Positions 17,202 to 25,499 of a stretch of 64,000 nucleotides of DNA are shown piece after piece. The stretch spans positions 2,070,001 through 2,134,000 of the forward strand of contig NZ_CP126170.1 of the NCBI RefSeq assembly GCF_033170385.1. The letters are read 5' to 3'. This stretch comes from Xanthomonas rydalmerensis (GTDB lineage Bacteria; Pseudomonadota; Gammaproteobacteria; Xanthomonadales; Xanthomonadaceae). The translations under genes were made by a program, and so were the position numbers. Position 1 is the stretch's first letter. Every line of letters starts with the position of its first letter. The notes beneath the pieces are model-generated. The model saw only the letters and a list, made by a program, of their open reading frames with translations, was not told where the DNA came from and searched no databases.

Positions 17202-17906
17202 ATGAAAACGACCGCCCTTCGCGGCATGTCTGTGGCCCTGGCCAGTGCGCTGGTGCTGTCCGCCTGCGCCACCGGCGGCTCCTACGTGCAGCGCGACCAG
17301 TACGGCAATCCCACCGAGCAGCAGAACCGCACCGGCCGCGGCGCGCTGATCGGCACCGCGGTCGGCGTCGCCGCCGGCCTGCTCAGCGGCAGCAGCGCCA
17401 CCGAGCGCCGCCAGCACGCGATGATCGGCGCCGGCATCGGCGCGCTCAGCGGCGCGGCGATCGGCAACTACCAGGATCGGCAGGAGCGCGCGCTGCGCGA
17501 GCGCACCGCCAACACCGGCATCGACGTGCGCCGCGACGGCGACAACATTACCCTCAACCTGCCCGACGGCATCACCTTCGACTTCAACCAGTCCACGCTC
17601 AAGCCGCAGTTCTATTCGGCGCTCAACGGCGTGGCCCAGACCCTGGGCGAATACAACCAGACCATGATCGAAGTGGTCGGGCATACCGACAGCATCGGCA
17701 GCGATGCGGTCAACCAGCGCCTGTCCGAACAGCGCGCGTCCTCGGTCGCCGCCTATCTGACCGCGCAGGGCGTGCAGCCCGAGCGTATCCAGACGCTGGG
17801 CGCCGGCAAGAAGTATCCGATCGCCGACAACAGCACCGAGGCCGGCCGCGCGCAGAACCGCCGCGTGGAAATCCGCGTGGTCCCGCTGCGCTCCTCCGCC
17901 GGCTGA
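17202..17906 (+). CDS. OmpA-family lipoprotein with glycine zipper (YiaD-like)
   Basis: A 234-residue precursor. The lipobox VLSAC puts the lipidated Cys near residue 25. A glycine-zipper hairpin follows (ALIGTAVGVAAGLLSGSS and MIGAGIGALSGAAIGNY). The C-terminal OmpA/MotB domain binds peptidoglycan: FDFNQSTLKPQF, VVGHTDSIGSDAVNQRLSEQ, RASSVAAYL and AQNRRVEIRV. The layout is that of YiaD/Pal-like envelope tethers. A GGGAGAG ribosome-binding site precedes the ATG at 17202. It is monocistronic, with a strong terminator behind it. Confidence 0.93.
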   Translation: MKTTALRGMSVALASALVLSACATGGSYVQRDQYGNPTEQQNRTGRGALIGTAVGVAAGLLSGSSATERRQHAMIGAGIGALSGAAIGNYQDRQERALRERTANTGIDVRRDGDNITLNLPDGITFDFNQSTLKPQFYSALNGVAQTLGEYNQTMIEVVGHTDSIGSDAVNQRLSEQRASSVAAYLTAQGVQPERIQTLGAGKKYPIADNSTEAGRAQNRRVEIRVVPLRSSAG

Positions 17907-17927
17907 CCGATCCGGCGACGGCAACAA

Positions 17928-17954
17928 CGAACGGGCCGCATTGCGGCCCGTTCG
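17928..17954. terminator. Intrinsic terminator between convergent OmpA-family and lysR genes
   Basis: CGAACGGGCCGC pairs with GCGGCCCGTTCG across a three-base loop; the stem is 12 bp and perfect. Confidence 0.88.
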
Positions 17955-17996
17955 CGTTTCTGCGCTGCTGCTGTGACGCGTCGCGCGCGGCGCGGC

Positions 17997-19094
17997 TCAG
18001 ACCAGCGCCGCGTCCTCTTCGTCCTCGGCTTCCGTCTCCAGTGCCGCGTCCGTCGGCACCGGTGCGGCGGCCACGCGCGGCAGGCTGGGCAGCGACTGCG
18101 TGTTCATCGCCACGCCGCTGCACAGGGTGAACTCGGCGCCGTCCTCGGCCTGCTGCGTGGCCAGCTTGGCCGGGCACTGCGCCATCATGTAGCTGACGTC
18201 GAAGTTGAGCTTGTCGACCAGGAAGTCGACGAAGGCGCGCACCTTCGGCGAGAGCATGCGCCCGCCCGGGAACACCGCGTTGAAGTCCAGGTCCGGCCCG
18301 ACCCAGCCGCCGAGCACGCGCCGCGCCTTGCCGGCCTCGATCAACGGCTTGATCGTCGCATCGCTGGCCAGCACCAGGCCTTCGCCGCAGACCAGCCCGC
18401 CGATCAGCGCGGCCGAATCGTTGGCCAGCAGGATCGGCTGGACCAGGAACTCGCCGCTCTGCTTGCCGTTGCGCAGCGGCCAGCACAGTCGGTTGCCACC
18501 GCCGCGGCCGGTGCTCAGCGCCAGCGTGCGGTGGTGCTGCAGGTCGTCCGGATGCAGCGGTTCGCCATGGCGTTCGATGTAGTAGGGGCTGGCGAAGACC
18601 TGGGTGCGGAAGGTGGCGAGCTTGCGCGCGACCATGGTCGAATCCGGCAGCGTGCCCATGTGCAGGGCCACGTCCACGCCTTCGGCGATCGGGTCGACCT
18701 TGTCGCTGGTCATGATCATTTCCAGCCGCACTTCCGGGTGCTGGCGGTGGAACTCGCCCAGGATCGGCGCCACCCAGGAGATGCCGGCCGAGTAGGGCAC
18801 GCTGAAACGCAGCCAGCCGCGCGGGCCGGCCTGCAGTTGGCCCACCGCGCTCTCGGCTTCCTCCAGTTCGCGGGCGATGCGCTGGCAATGCTCGTGGTAG
18901 ACCGCGCCGGCCTCGGTCAGCCCGAGCCGGCGCGTGGTCCGGTGCAGCAGGCGCGCGCCCAGCCGCGCCTCCAGGTCCTGCACCTTGCGGCTGACGGTGG
19001 TCTTGGGCAGGCCGAGGGCATTGGCCGCGGCGATGAAGCTGCCTTGCTCGACCACCTTGACGAAGATCAGGGTGTCGTTCAGATCGTGGCTCAT
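17997..19094 (-). CDS. LysR-family regulator divergent from the RND efflux operon
   Basis: 365 residues, longer than the usual 290-310. The N-terminal winged helix-turn-helix (residues about 3-62) contains GSFIAAANALGLPKTTVSRKV. The effector domain spans roughly 90-300. About 60 extra residues follow, ending in an acidic tail, ETEAEDEEDAALV, not seen in typical members. It resembles the CrgA/AaeR branch. LysR proteins bind divergent promoters and respond to a small ligand. Placement back to back with the efflux operon, across a 347-base AT-richer gap, makes it the probable regulator of that operon. Confidence 0.9.
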   Translation of the reverse strand: MSHDLNDTLIFVKVVEQGSFIAAANALGLPKTTVSRKVQDLEARLGARLLHRTTRRLGLTEAGAVYHEHCQRIARELEEAESAVGQLQAGPRGWLRFSVPYSAGISWVAPILGEFHRQHPEVRLEMIMTSDKVDPIAEGVDVALHMGTLPDSTMVARKLATFRTQVFASPYYIERHGEPLHPDDLQHHRTLALSTGRGGGNRLCWPLRNGKQSGEFLVQPILLANDSAALIGGLVCGEGLVLASDATIKPLIEAGKARRVLGGWVGPDLDFNAVFPGGRMLSPKVRAFVDFLVDKLNFDVSYMMAQCPAKLATQQAEDGAEFTLCSGVAMNTQSLPSLPRVAAAPVPTDAALETEAEDEEDAALV

Positions 19095-19441
19095 GACGGT
19101 TCCTTGAGGTGGAGACGATTGGACCGGTAGCGGGACGATTATTCCCCTTAATTCGGACTAATCAAGTGCGGCTTTGGCGCCTAATTTGTCCGCATTCGCC
19201 ATCACCGACGGTCTTTGCCCATGTCGATGCGCACCCTGTTCCAGTTTTTCGCCTGCCCCGATCGCCAGCCGCGGCGCCGTTCCGCGCCGGCGGCGCCGGC
19301 GCAATCCCTTTACCCGAAAGCGTTTCGCGAGTTCACCCCGCCACCGCGGCGGCAGGGCGGCAGCAGTCTGCGCCTGGGTACGTCCGGCACCGACCGTCTG
19401 GGTCGAATCGCGATTGTCCCGTCCGCGGGAGGAAAAGTCCC
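19095..19441. promoter_or_regulatory. Divergent regulatory region between lysR and the efflux operon
   Basis: A locally AT-rich block at about 19130-19190 contains TTAATTCGGACTAA at 19148-19161, which fits the LysR T-N11-A pattern with dyad symmetry. A related inverted motif, CTAATTTGTCCGC, lies about 20 bases on. Together they look like a regulator-binding site with overlapping divergent promoters. The remaining 250 bases before the first operon gene hold no gene I can support. Confidence 0.5.
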
Positions 19442-20215
19442 GTGAGCGGGATGTTGGCCCCCGAGGTCCTGGTCCTCGGCGGCAGCGGCACGGTCGGCCA
19501 GGGTGTGGTACGGGCGCTGCTGGAGGCGGGCAGCCCGGTGCTGGCAGTGGCGCGCGACCGCGCCCGCCTGGCCGAACTGCGCGATCGCCACCGCGACGAA
19601 CCCGGTCTGGACGTGCTGTGCGGCTCGGTCGGCACCGATGCCGCCGCCGCGGCCTTGGTGGCCGAGATCGCACAGCGGCCGCGGCCGCTGGCCGCGGTGG
19701 TCGCCGCCCTGGGCAGTCCGCTGCGGCCGGGGCGTCTGCTGGAGCGGCCGCTGGGTGCGCTGCGCCGGCGCCTGGATGCCGACCTGCTGCCGCATCTGGC
19801 TGCGGCCCGGCATCTGCTGCCGTTGCTGGCGCAGCACGAGCGCGGCGCCCGCTATGTACTGCTGGGCAGCCCCTGCGCGCTGCGCGCCTGGTCCGGGCAT
19901 GGCGACAGTTCGGTGGCGGCGGCGGCGATCCGCATGCTCGCCCAGGTGCTGCACGAGGAAGCCAAGCCGCTGGGCGTGCACGTGCACCTGCTGTCGCTGT
20001 CCGAGCCGGTGTGCCGCAGCGACGACGCCATCGGCGAGTGCCCGGACTGGTTCACCACCCTCGGCGTTGGCCGCGCCGTGGTTCACCTGCTCGCCGATCC
20101 GCAGCGACCGGACCGCGCCCTGGTCGAGATCGACCGCCGCCACGTCGCCCGTCCACGCAGCGCCCTGCTCAACGCCTTGCCGTTTTCCTTCTCCACCCAC
20201 GAGGTCTCTCCATGA
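19442..20215 (+). CDS. NAD(P)-binding SDR-like protein, first gene of the efflux operon
   Basis: About 257 residues. A Rossmann nucleotide-binding loop, VLGGSGTVGQGVVRALLEAG, lies at the N-terminus. The body is SDR-like, but the canonical YxxxK catalytic pair is not obvious: the expected region reads WSGHGDSSVAAAAIRML, with Ser instead of Tyr and no matching Lys. It may be an atypical or non-catalytic SDR. GTG at 19442 is chosen because GGAGG lies eight bases before it; an ATG three codons later is the alternative. Its stop overlaps the adaptor gene start (ATGA), so translation is probably coupled. Confidence 0.75.
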   Translation: MSGMLAPEVLVLGGSGTVGQGVVRALLEAGSPVLAVARDRARLAELRDRHRDEPGLDVLCGSVGTDAAAAALVAEIAQRPRPLAAVVAALGSPLRPGRLLERPLGALRRRLDADLLPHLAAARHLLPLLAQHERGARYVLLGSPCALRAWSGHGDSSVAAAAIRMLAQVLHEEAKPLGVHVHLLSLSEPVCRSDDAIGECPDWFTTLGVGRAVVHLLADPQRPDRALVEIDRRHVARPRSALLNALPFSFSTHEVSP

Positions 20216-21417
20216 ATCCGATTCCGATGCCGTCGCGCCTGCTGCCTGGCGCCTTGCGCCCGCTGGCGGTGGCGCTGCTGGTCGCCACGCTCGCCGCCTG
20301 TGGCGGCAAGGCCAACGAACAGGGCGCGCCGCCGCCGCCGAGCGTGGGCGTGGCGCCCGCACTGCAGAAGCAGATCAGTCAGTGGGACGAGTTCAGCGGC
20401 CGCGTCGAGGCGGTCGAGCACGTCGACCTGCGCCCGCGCGTGTCCGGCTACATCGACAAGGTCAACTACGTCGAAGGGCAGGAGGTGAAGAAGGGCGACG
20501 TGCTGTTCACCATCGATGCGCGCAGCTACCGTGCCGAACTGGCCCGCGCCGAGGCCGACCTGGCGCGCGCACGCACCCAGGCCAAGCTCAGCGCCAGCGA
20601 GGCCGCGCGTGCCAAGACCCTGTCCGAACAGCAGGCCATCTCCACCGAGAGCTGGGAACAGAAGCGCGCCGCCGCCGAGCAGGCGCAGGCCGACGTGCTG
20701 GCCGCGCAGGCGGCGGTGGACACCGCGCGTTTGAACCTGGAATGGACCCAGGTACGTGCGCCGATCGCCGGCCGCGCCGGCCGCGCCATGGTCACCGCCG
20801 GCAACCTGGTCAGCGCCGGCGACAGCGCCAGCGTGCTGACCACGCTGGTGTCGCTGGACAAGGTGCACGTGTACTTCGACGCCGACGAAGGCACCTTCCT
20901 GCGCTATGCGCAGATGGCGCGCGACGGCCAGCGTCCGAGCGAACGCGACGGCAGCCTGCCGGTGCAGGTCGGCCTGGTCGGCGAGGACGGCTATCCGCAC
21001 GCCGGCAAGGTCGATTTCCTCGACAACCAGTTGGTACGCAGCACCGGCACCATCCACGTGCGCGCGTTGCTGGACAACGCCGATCGCCGCTTCACTCCCG
21101 GCCTGTTCGCGCGGGTGCGGCTGCTCGGCAGCGGCCGCTTCGATGCGGTGCTGATCGACGACCGCGCGGTGCTCACCGACCAGGACCGCAAGTACGTGTA
21201 CGTGGTCGACAAGGACGGCAAGGCGCAGCGGCGCGACGTGCAGCTCGGCCGCAGCGCCGAGGGCCTGCGCATCGTGACCAAGGGGCTGGCCGCCGGCGAC
21301 AAGGTCATCGTCGACGGCGTGCAGAAGGTGTTCATGCCCGGCATGCCGGTGCAGGCCAAGCCGATCGCGCAGACCACGTCGCCGGCCGCACCGCGCCAGG
21401 CCGTCGCCCTCGACTGA
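20212..21417 (+). CDS. RND efflux periplasmic adaptor (membrane-fusion protein, MexE-like)
   Basis: A 401-residue precursor. A lipoprotein signal peptide ends LVATLAAC, so it is probably anchored to the outer face of the inner membrane. It shows the HlyD/AcrA order: barrel-sandwich half-motif (VDLRPRVSGYIDKVNYVEGQEVKKGDVLFTID split around residues 80-105), alpha-helical hairpin of Ala/Arg-rich heptads (residues about 105-170), second lipoyl half (VRAPIAGRAGRAMVTAGNLV), and beta-barrel domain. It links the RND pump to the outer-membrane channel. It overlaps the upstream SDR-like gene by four bases and is followed by the pump gene. Confidence 0.95.
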   Translation: MNPIPMPSRLLPGALRPLAVALLVATLAACGGKANEQGAPPPPSVGVAPALQKQISQWDEFSGRVEAVEHVDLRPRVSGYIDKVNYVEGQEVKKGDVLFTIDARSYRAELARAEADLARARTQAKLSASEAARAKTLSEQQAISTESWEQKRAAAEQAQADVLAAQAAVDTARLNLEWTQVRAPIAGRAGRAMVTAGNLVSAGDSASVLTTLVSLDKVHVYFDADEGTFLRYAQMARDGQRPSERDGSLPVQVGLVGEDGYPHAGKVDFLDNQLVRSTGTIHVRALLDNADRRFTPGLFARVRLLGSGRFDAVLIDDRAVLTDQDRKYVYVVDKDGKAQRRDVQLGRSAEGLRIVTKGLAAGDKVIVDGVQKVFMPGMPVQAKPIAQTTSPAAPRQAVALD

Positions 21418-21557
21418 GTCGCGGGCGCCGACGCAGCACCGGCCGGGTCGTTACGTATCGGCCCCGCCCGCCGGGCCTGTGATGGCCCGGCACCGCCACC
21501 GGCATGCCTGCGTCCGCGCCCAGTCCCCCGTTTCACCCGTTTCCAGGACCACCACCC

Positions 21558-24500
21558 ATGGACTTTTCCAGATTCTTCATCGACCGGCCGATCTTCGCCG
21601 CCGTGCTGTCGATCGTCATCTTCGCCGCGGGCCTGATCGCCATCCCGCTGCTGCCCATCGGCGAATACCCGGACGTGGTGCCGCCCTCGGTGGTGGTACG
21701 CACGGTGTATCCGGGCGCCAACCCCAAGGTCATCGCCGAGACCGTCGCCACGCCGCTGGAGGAAGCGATCAACGGCGTGGAGAACATGATGTACATCAAG
21801 TCGGTCGCCGGCTCCGACGGCGTGCTGCAGATGACCGTGACCTTCCGCCCGGGCACCGATCCGGACGATGCCGCGGTCAAGGTGCAGAACCGCGTGGCGC
21901 AGGCGCAGGCGCGCCTGCCCGAGGACGTGCGCCGGCAGGGGGTGACCACGCAGAAGCAGTCGCCCACCTTCCTGATGGTGGTGCACCTGACCTCGCCCAA
22001 GGGCAAGTACGACACGCTGTACCTGCGCAACTACGCACGCCTGCACGTCAAGGATGCGCTGGCGCGGATCCAGGGCGTGGGCGATGCGCAGGTGTTCGGC
22101 GGTGGCGACTATGCGATGCGCGCCTGGCTGGACCCGGAGCGGGTGGCCGCGCGCGGGCTCACCGCCAGCGACGTGGTCGCGGCGATGCGCGAGCAGAACG
22201 TGCAGGTCTCGGCCGGCCAGCTCGGCGCCGAGCCGATGCCGGAGAGCAAGTTCCTGACCCTGATCAACGCACAGGGCCGCCTGCGCACCGAACAGGAGTT
22301 CGGCGACATCGTGCTCAAGGTCGGTGCGGACGGCCAGACCGTGCGCCTGTCCGACGTCGCGCGCCTGCAGCTGGGCGCCGGCGACTACACCTTGCGCGCG
22401 CAGCTGGACGGCAAGAACGCGGTCGGCATCGGCATCTTCCAGGCGCCGGGCGCCAATGCGCTGCAGATCCGCGACCAGGTCATCGCCAAGATGGACGAGC
22501 TGACCAAGCAGTTCCCCGACGACGTGAAGTACGAGGCGGTGTACGACACCACCATCTTCGTGCGCGACTCGATCAGCGCGGTGGTGCACACCCTGCTGGA
22601 GGCGGTGCTGCTGGTGGTGCTGGTGGTGATCCTGTTCCTGCAGACCTGGCGCGCCTCGATCATTCCGCTGATCGCGGTGCCGGTGTCGGTGGTCGGCACC
22701 TTTGCCGCGCTGTACCTGCTGGGCTTCTCGATCAACACGCTGACCCTGTTCGGGCTGGTGCTGGCGATCGGCATCGTGGTCGACGATGCGATCGTGGTGG
22801 TGGAGAACGTGGAGCGCAACATCGAGGAGGGGCTGACCCCGCTGGCGGCGGCGCACCAGGCCATGCGCGAGGTGTCCGGGCCGATCATCGCGATCGCGCT
22901 GGTGCTGTGCGCGGTGTTCGTGCCGATGGCGTTCCTGTCCGGGGTGACCGGGCAGTTCTACAAGCAGTTCGCGGTGACCATCGCCATCTCCACGGTGATC
23001 TCGGCGATCAACTCGCTGACCCTGTCGCCGGCGCTGGCCGCGCGCCTGCTGCAAGCCCATGACGCGCCCAAGGACCGCCTGTCGCGCGGCATGGAGCGGC
23101 TGTTCGGCGGCTGGCTGTTCCGCCCCTTCAACCGTTTCTTCAACCGCAGCTCCGACCGCTACCAGGGCGCGGTGTCGCGCATCCTCGGCCGCCGCGGCGC
23201 GGTGTTCGCGGTGTACGTGGCGCTGCTGCTGGTCACGGGGCTGATGTTCAAGGCGGTGCCGGGCGGCTTCATCCCGACCCAGGACAAGATGTACCTGATC
23301 GCCGGCGTCAAGCTGCCGGAAGGCGCCTCGATCGAGCGCACCGACGCGATGCTGCGCAAGGTCGCCACCATCGCCATGCAGACCGATGGCGTGGCCCATG
23401 CGATCTCGTTCCCCGGCCTCAACGCGCTGCAGTTCACCAATACGCCCAACACCGGCGTGGTGTTCCTGCCGCTGAAGCCGTTCGCCGAGCGCCACCGCAG
23501 CGCGCTGGAGATCAATGCCGAGATCAACCAGCGCATCTCGCAGCTGGGCGAGGGCATGTCGTTCGCCTTCATGCCGCCGCCGATCCTCGGCCTGGGCAAC
23601 GGCAACGGCTACCAGCTGTTCATCGAGGACCGCGCCAACCTCGGCTACGGCGCGCTGCAGAACGCGGTCAGCGCCATGCAGGGCGCGGTGGCGCAGACCC
23701 CGGGCATGAGCTTCCCGATCGGCACCTACCAGGCCAACGTGCCGCAGCTCGATGCCGAGGTCGACCGGGTCAAGGCCAAGGCCCAGGGCGTGGCCCTGAC
23801 CGATCTGTTCGACACCTTGCAGACCTACCTGGGCTCGACCTACGTCAACGACTTCAACCAGTTCGGCCGCACCTGGCAGGTGATCGCCCAGGCCGATGCG
23901 CCGTTCCGCGAGAGCGTGGAGGACATCGCCCGGCTGCGCACCCGCAATGCCCAGGGCGAGATGGTGCCGATCGGCTCGATGGTGACGATCAAGCAGACCT
24001 ACGGCCCGGATCCGGTGCTGCGCTACAACGGCTATCCGGCCGCCGACCTGGCCGGCGAAGCGGATGCGCGATCGCTGTCCTCGGCCGAGGCGATGGCCAA
24101 GATCACCCAGATCGCCAAGCAGGTGCTGCCCAACGGCATGGAGATCGAGTGGACCGACCTGAGCTACCAGCAGGCCACCCAGGGCAATGCGGCGCTGGTG
24201 GTGTTTCCACTGGCGGTGCTGCTGGCGTTCCTGGTGCTGGCCGCGCTGTACGAGAGCTGGACGCTGCCGCTGGCGGTGATCCTGATCGTACCGATGACGC
24301 TGCTGTCGGCGCTGTTCGGGGTGTGGCTGAGCGGCGGCGACAACAACGTGTTCGTGCAGGTCGGTCTGGTGGTGCTGATGGGCCTGGCGTGCAAGAACGC
24401 GATCCTGATCGTCGAGTTCGCCCGCGAACTGGAACTGCAGGGCAAGGGCATCGTCGAGTCGGCGCTGCAGGCCTGCCGCCTGCGCCTGCGTCCGATCGTG

Positions 24501-24728
24501 ATGACCTCCATCGCCTTCATCGCCGGCACGGTGCCGCTGGTGTTCTCGCATGGTGCGGGTGCGGAAGTGCGCTCTGCCACCGGCATCACCGTGTTCGCCG
24601 GCATGCTGGGCGTGACCCTGTTCGGTCTGTTCCTCACCCCCGTGTTCTATGTCGCCCTGCGCAAGCTGGCCGGGCGGCCGCTGGTCTCGCATGCGCCGGC
24701 CCACGCCGACGCGCCGGCGCACGGCTGA
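21558..24728 (+). CDS. RND multidrug efflux transporter permease (HAE1 family, MexF-like)
   Basis: A 1056-residue inner-membrane proton-driven pump. It starts MDFSRFFIDRPIFAAVLSIV, the hallmark N-terminal helix of AcrB/MexF proteins. Both halves carry large periplasmic loops. The proton-relay region FGLVLAIGIVVDDAIVVVEN (TM4) holds the paired Asp residues, and the TM10-11 region reads GLACKNAILIVEFARE with the conserved Lys. The opening and TM6 flank FVPMAFLSGVTGQFYKQFA resemble the MexF subgroup. It exports hydrophobic drugs or plant compounds; substrates cannot be read from sequence. The ATG at 21558 follows CAGGACC; an upstream in-frame ATG at 21504 would add 18 residues. Confidence 0.96.
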   Translation: MDFSRFFIDRPIFAAVLSIVIFAAGLIAIPLLPIGEYPDVVPPSVVVRTVYPGANPKVIAETVATPLEEAINGVENMMYIKSVAGSDGVLQMTVTFRPGTDPDDAAVKVQNRVAQAQARLPEDVRRQGVTTQKQSPTFLMVVHLTSPKGKYDTLYLRNYARLHVKDALARIQGVGDAQVFGGGDYAMRAWLDPERVAARGLTASDVVAAMREQNVQVSAGQLGAEPMPESKFLTLINAQGRLRTEQEFGDIVLKVGADGQTVRLSDVARLQLGAGDYTLRAQLDGKNAVGIGIFQAPGANALQIRDQVIAKMDELTKQFPDDVKYEAVYDTTIFVRDSISAVVHTLLEAVLLVVLVVILFLQTWRASIIPLIAVPVSVVGTFAALYLLGFSINTLTLFGLVLAIGIVVDDAIVVVENVERNIEEGLTPLAAAHQAMREVSGPIIAIALVLCAVFVPMAFLSGVTGQFYKQFAVTIAISTVISAINSLTLSPALAARLLQAHDAPKDRLSRGMERLFGGWLFRPFNRFFNRSSDRYQGAVSRILGRRGAVFAVYVALLLVTGLMFKAVPGGFIPTQDKMYLIAGVKLPEGASIERTDAMLRKVATIAMQTDGVAHAISFPGLNALQFTNTPNTGVVFLPLKPFAERHRSALEINAEINQRISQLGEGMSFAFMPPPILGLGNGNGYQLFIEDRANLGYGALQNAVSAMQGAVAQTPGMSFPIGTYQANVPQLDAEVDRVKAKAQGVALTDLFDTLQTYLGSTYVNDFNQFGRTWQVIAQADAPFRESVEDIARLRTRNAQGEMVPIGSMVTIKQTYGPDPVLRYNGYPAADLAGEADARSLSSAEAMAKITQIAKQVLPNGMEIEWTDLSYQQATQGNAALVVFPLAVLLAFLVLAALYESWTLPLAVILIVPMTLLSALFGVWLSGGDNNVFVQVGLVVLMGLACKNAILIVEFARELELQGKGIVESALQACRLRLRPIVMTSIAFIAGTVPLVFSHGAGAEVRSATGITVFAGMLGVTLFGLFLTPVFYVALRKLAGRPLVSHAPAHADAPAHG

Positions 24729-24764
24729 TTCCTACCTTTCCTTACCCTACTCAGGAGTTTCGCA

Positions 24765-25499
24765 ATGAACGCAGCACACAAGATCGCCCTGGTCACCGGC
24801 GCCACCCGCGGCATCGGCCTGCACACCGTGCGGCAACTGGCCGAAGCCGGCGTGCACACCCTGCTGGCCGGGCGCGACGCCACCCGCGCCAGCGCCGCGG
24901 CCCTGGAACTGCAGGGCGAAGGCCTGCCGGTCGAACCGCTGACCCTGGACGTCACCGACGCCGCCAGCATCGCCGCCGCGGTGGAGACGGTGCGCGCACG
25001 CTATGGGCGGCTGGACATCCTGGTCAACAACGCCGGCATCCTGCGCGACGACCTGCGCCTGAGCGTGTCGCAGCAGCCCCTGGAGACCTGGCGCGAGACC
25101 TTCGACACCAACCTGTTCGGCCTGATCGCGGTCACCCAGGCGTTCCTGCCGCTGCTGCGCGAAGCGCCGGCCGCGCGCATCGTCAACGTTTCCAGCGTGC
25201 TCGGCTCGCTCGCGCTGCACAGCCAGCCGGGCTCGCCGATCTACGACTTCAAGGTGCCGGCCTACAACGTCTCCAAGAGCGCCGTGAATGCCTGGACCAT
25301 CCAGTTGGCCTACGAACTGCGCGAGACCCCGATCAAGGTCAACACCATCCACCCCGGCTACGTGAAGACCGACATGAACTCGGGCGAGGGCGAGCTGGAA
25401 GTGGCCGACGGCGCGCGCAGCAGCGTGATGATGGCGCTGCTCGACGCCGACGGCCCGACCGGCAGCTACACCCATGTCGGACAGGTGCTGCCATGGTGA
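24765..25499 (+). CDS. Short-chain dehydrogenase/reductase inside the efflux operon
   Basis: 244 residues and a complete classical SDR: cofactor loop TGATRGIG at residues 13-20, NNAG near 89-92, the catalytic Ser in VNVSSVLG, and YNVSK as the catalytic Tyr-Lys pair. The C-terminal part HPGYVKTDMN is typical of carbonyl-reductase-like SDRs. It uses NAD(P)H in the cytosol; the substrate is unknown. A CAGGAG site precedes the ATG at 24765. It lies 36 bases after the pump gene and overlaps the outer-membrane channel gene, so it is an integral operon member. It may reduce a quinone or carbonyl ligand that the pump or regulator sees. Confidence 0.9.
   Translation: MNAAHKIALVTGATRGIGLHTVRQLAEAGVHTLLAGRDATRASAAALELQGEGLPVEPLTLDVTDAASIAAAVETVRARYGRLDILVNNAGILRDDLRLSVSQQPLETWRETFDTNLFGLIAVTQAFLPLLREAPAARIVNVSSVLGSLALHSQPGSPIYDFKVPAYNVSKSAVNAWTIQLAYELRETPIKVNTIHPGYVKTDMNSGEGELEVADGARSSVMMALLDADGPTGSYTHVGQVLPW

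Noticed and set aside
20991..24722. 1243-codon open frame antisense to the RND pump gene
   Set aside because: His/Gln/Arg/Ala-rich composition typical of high-GC antisense frames, no ribosome-binding site, and the sense strand encodes an unmistakable RND pump.
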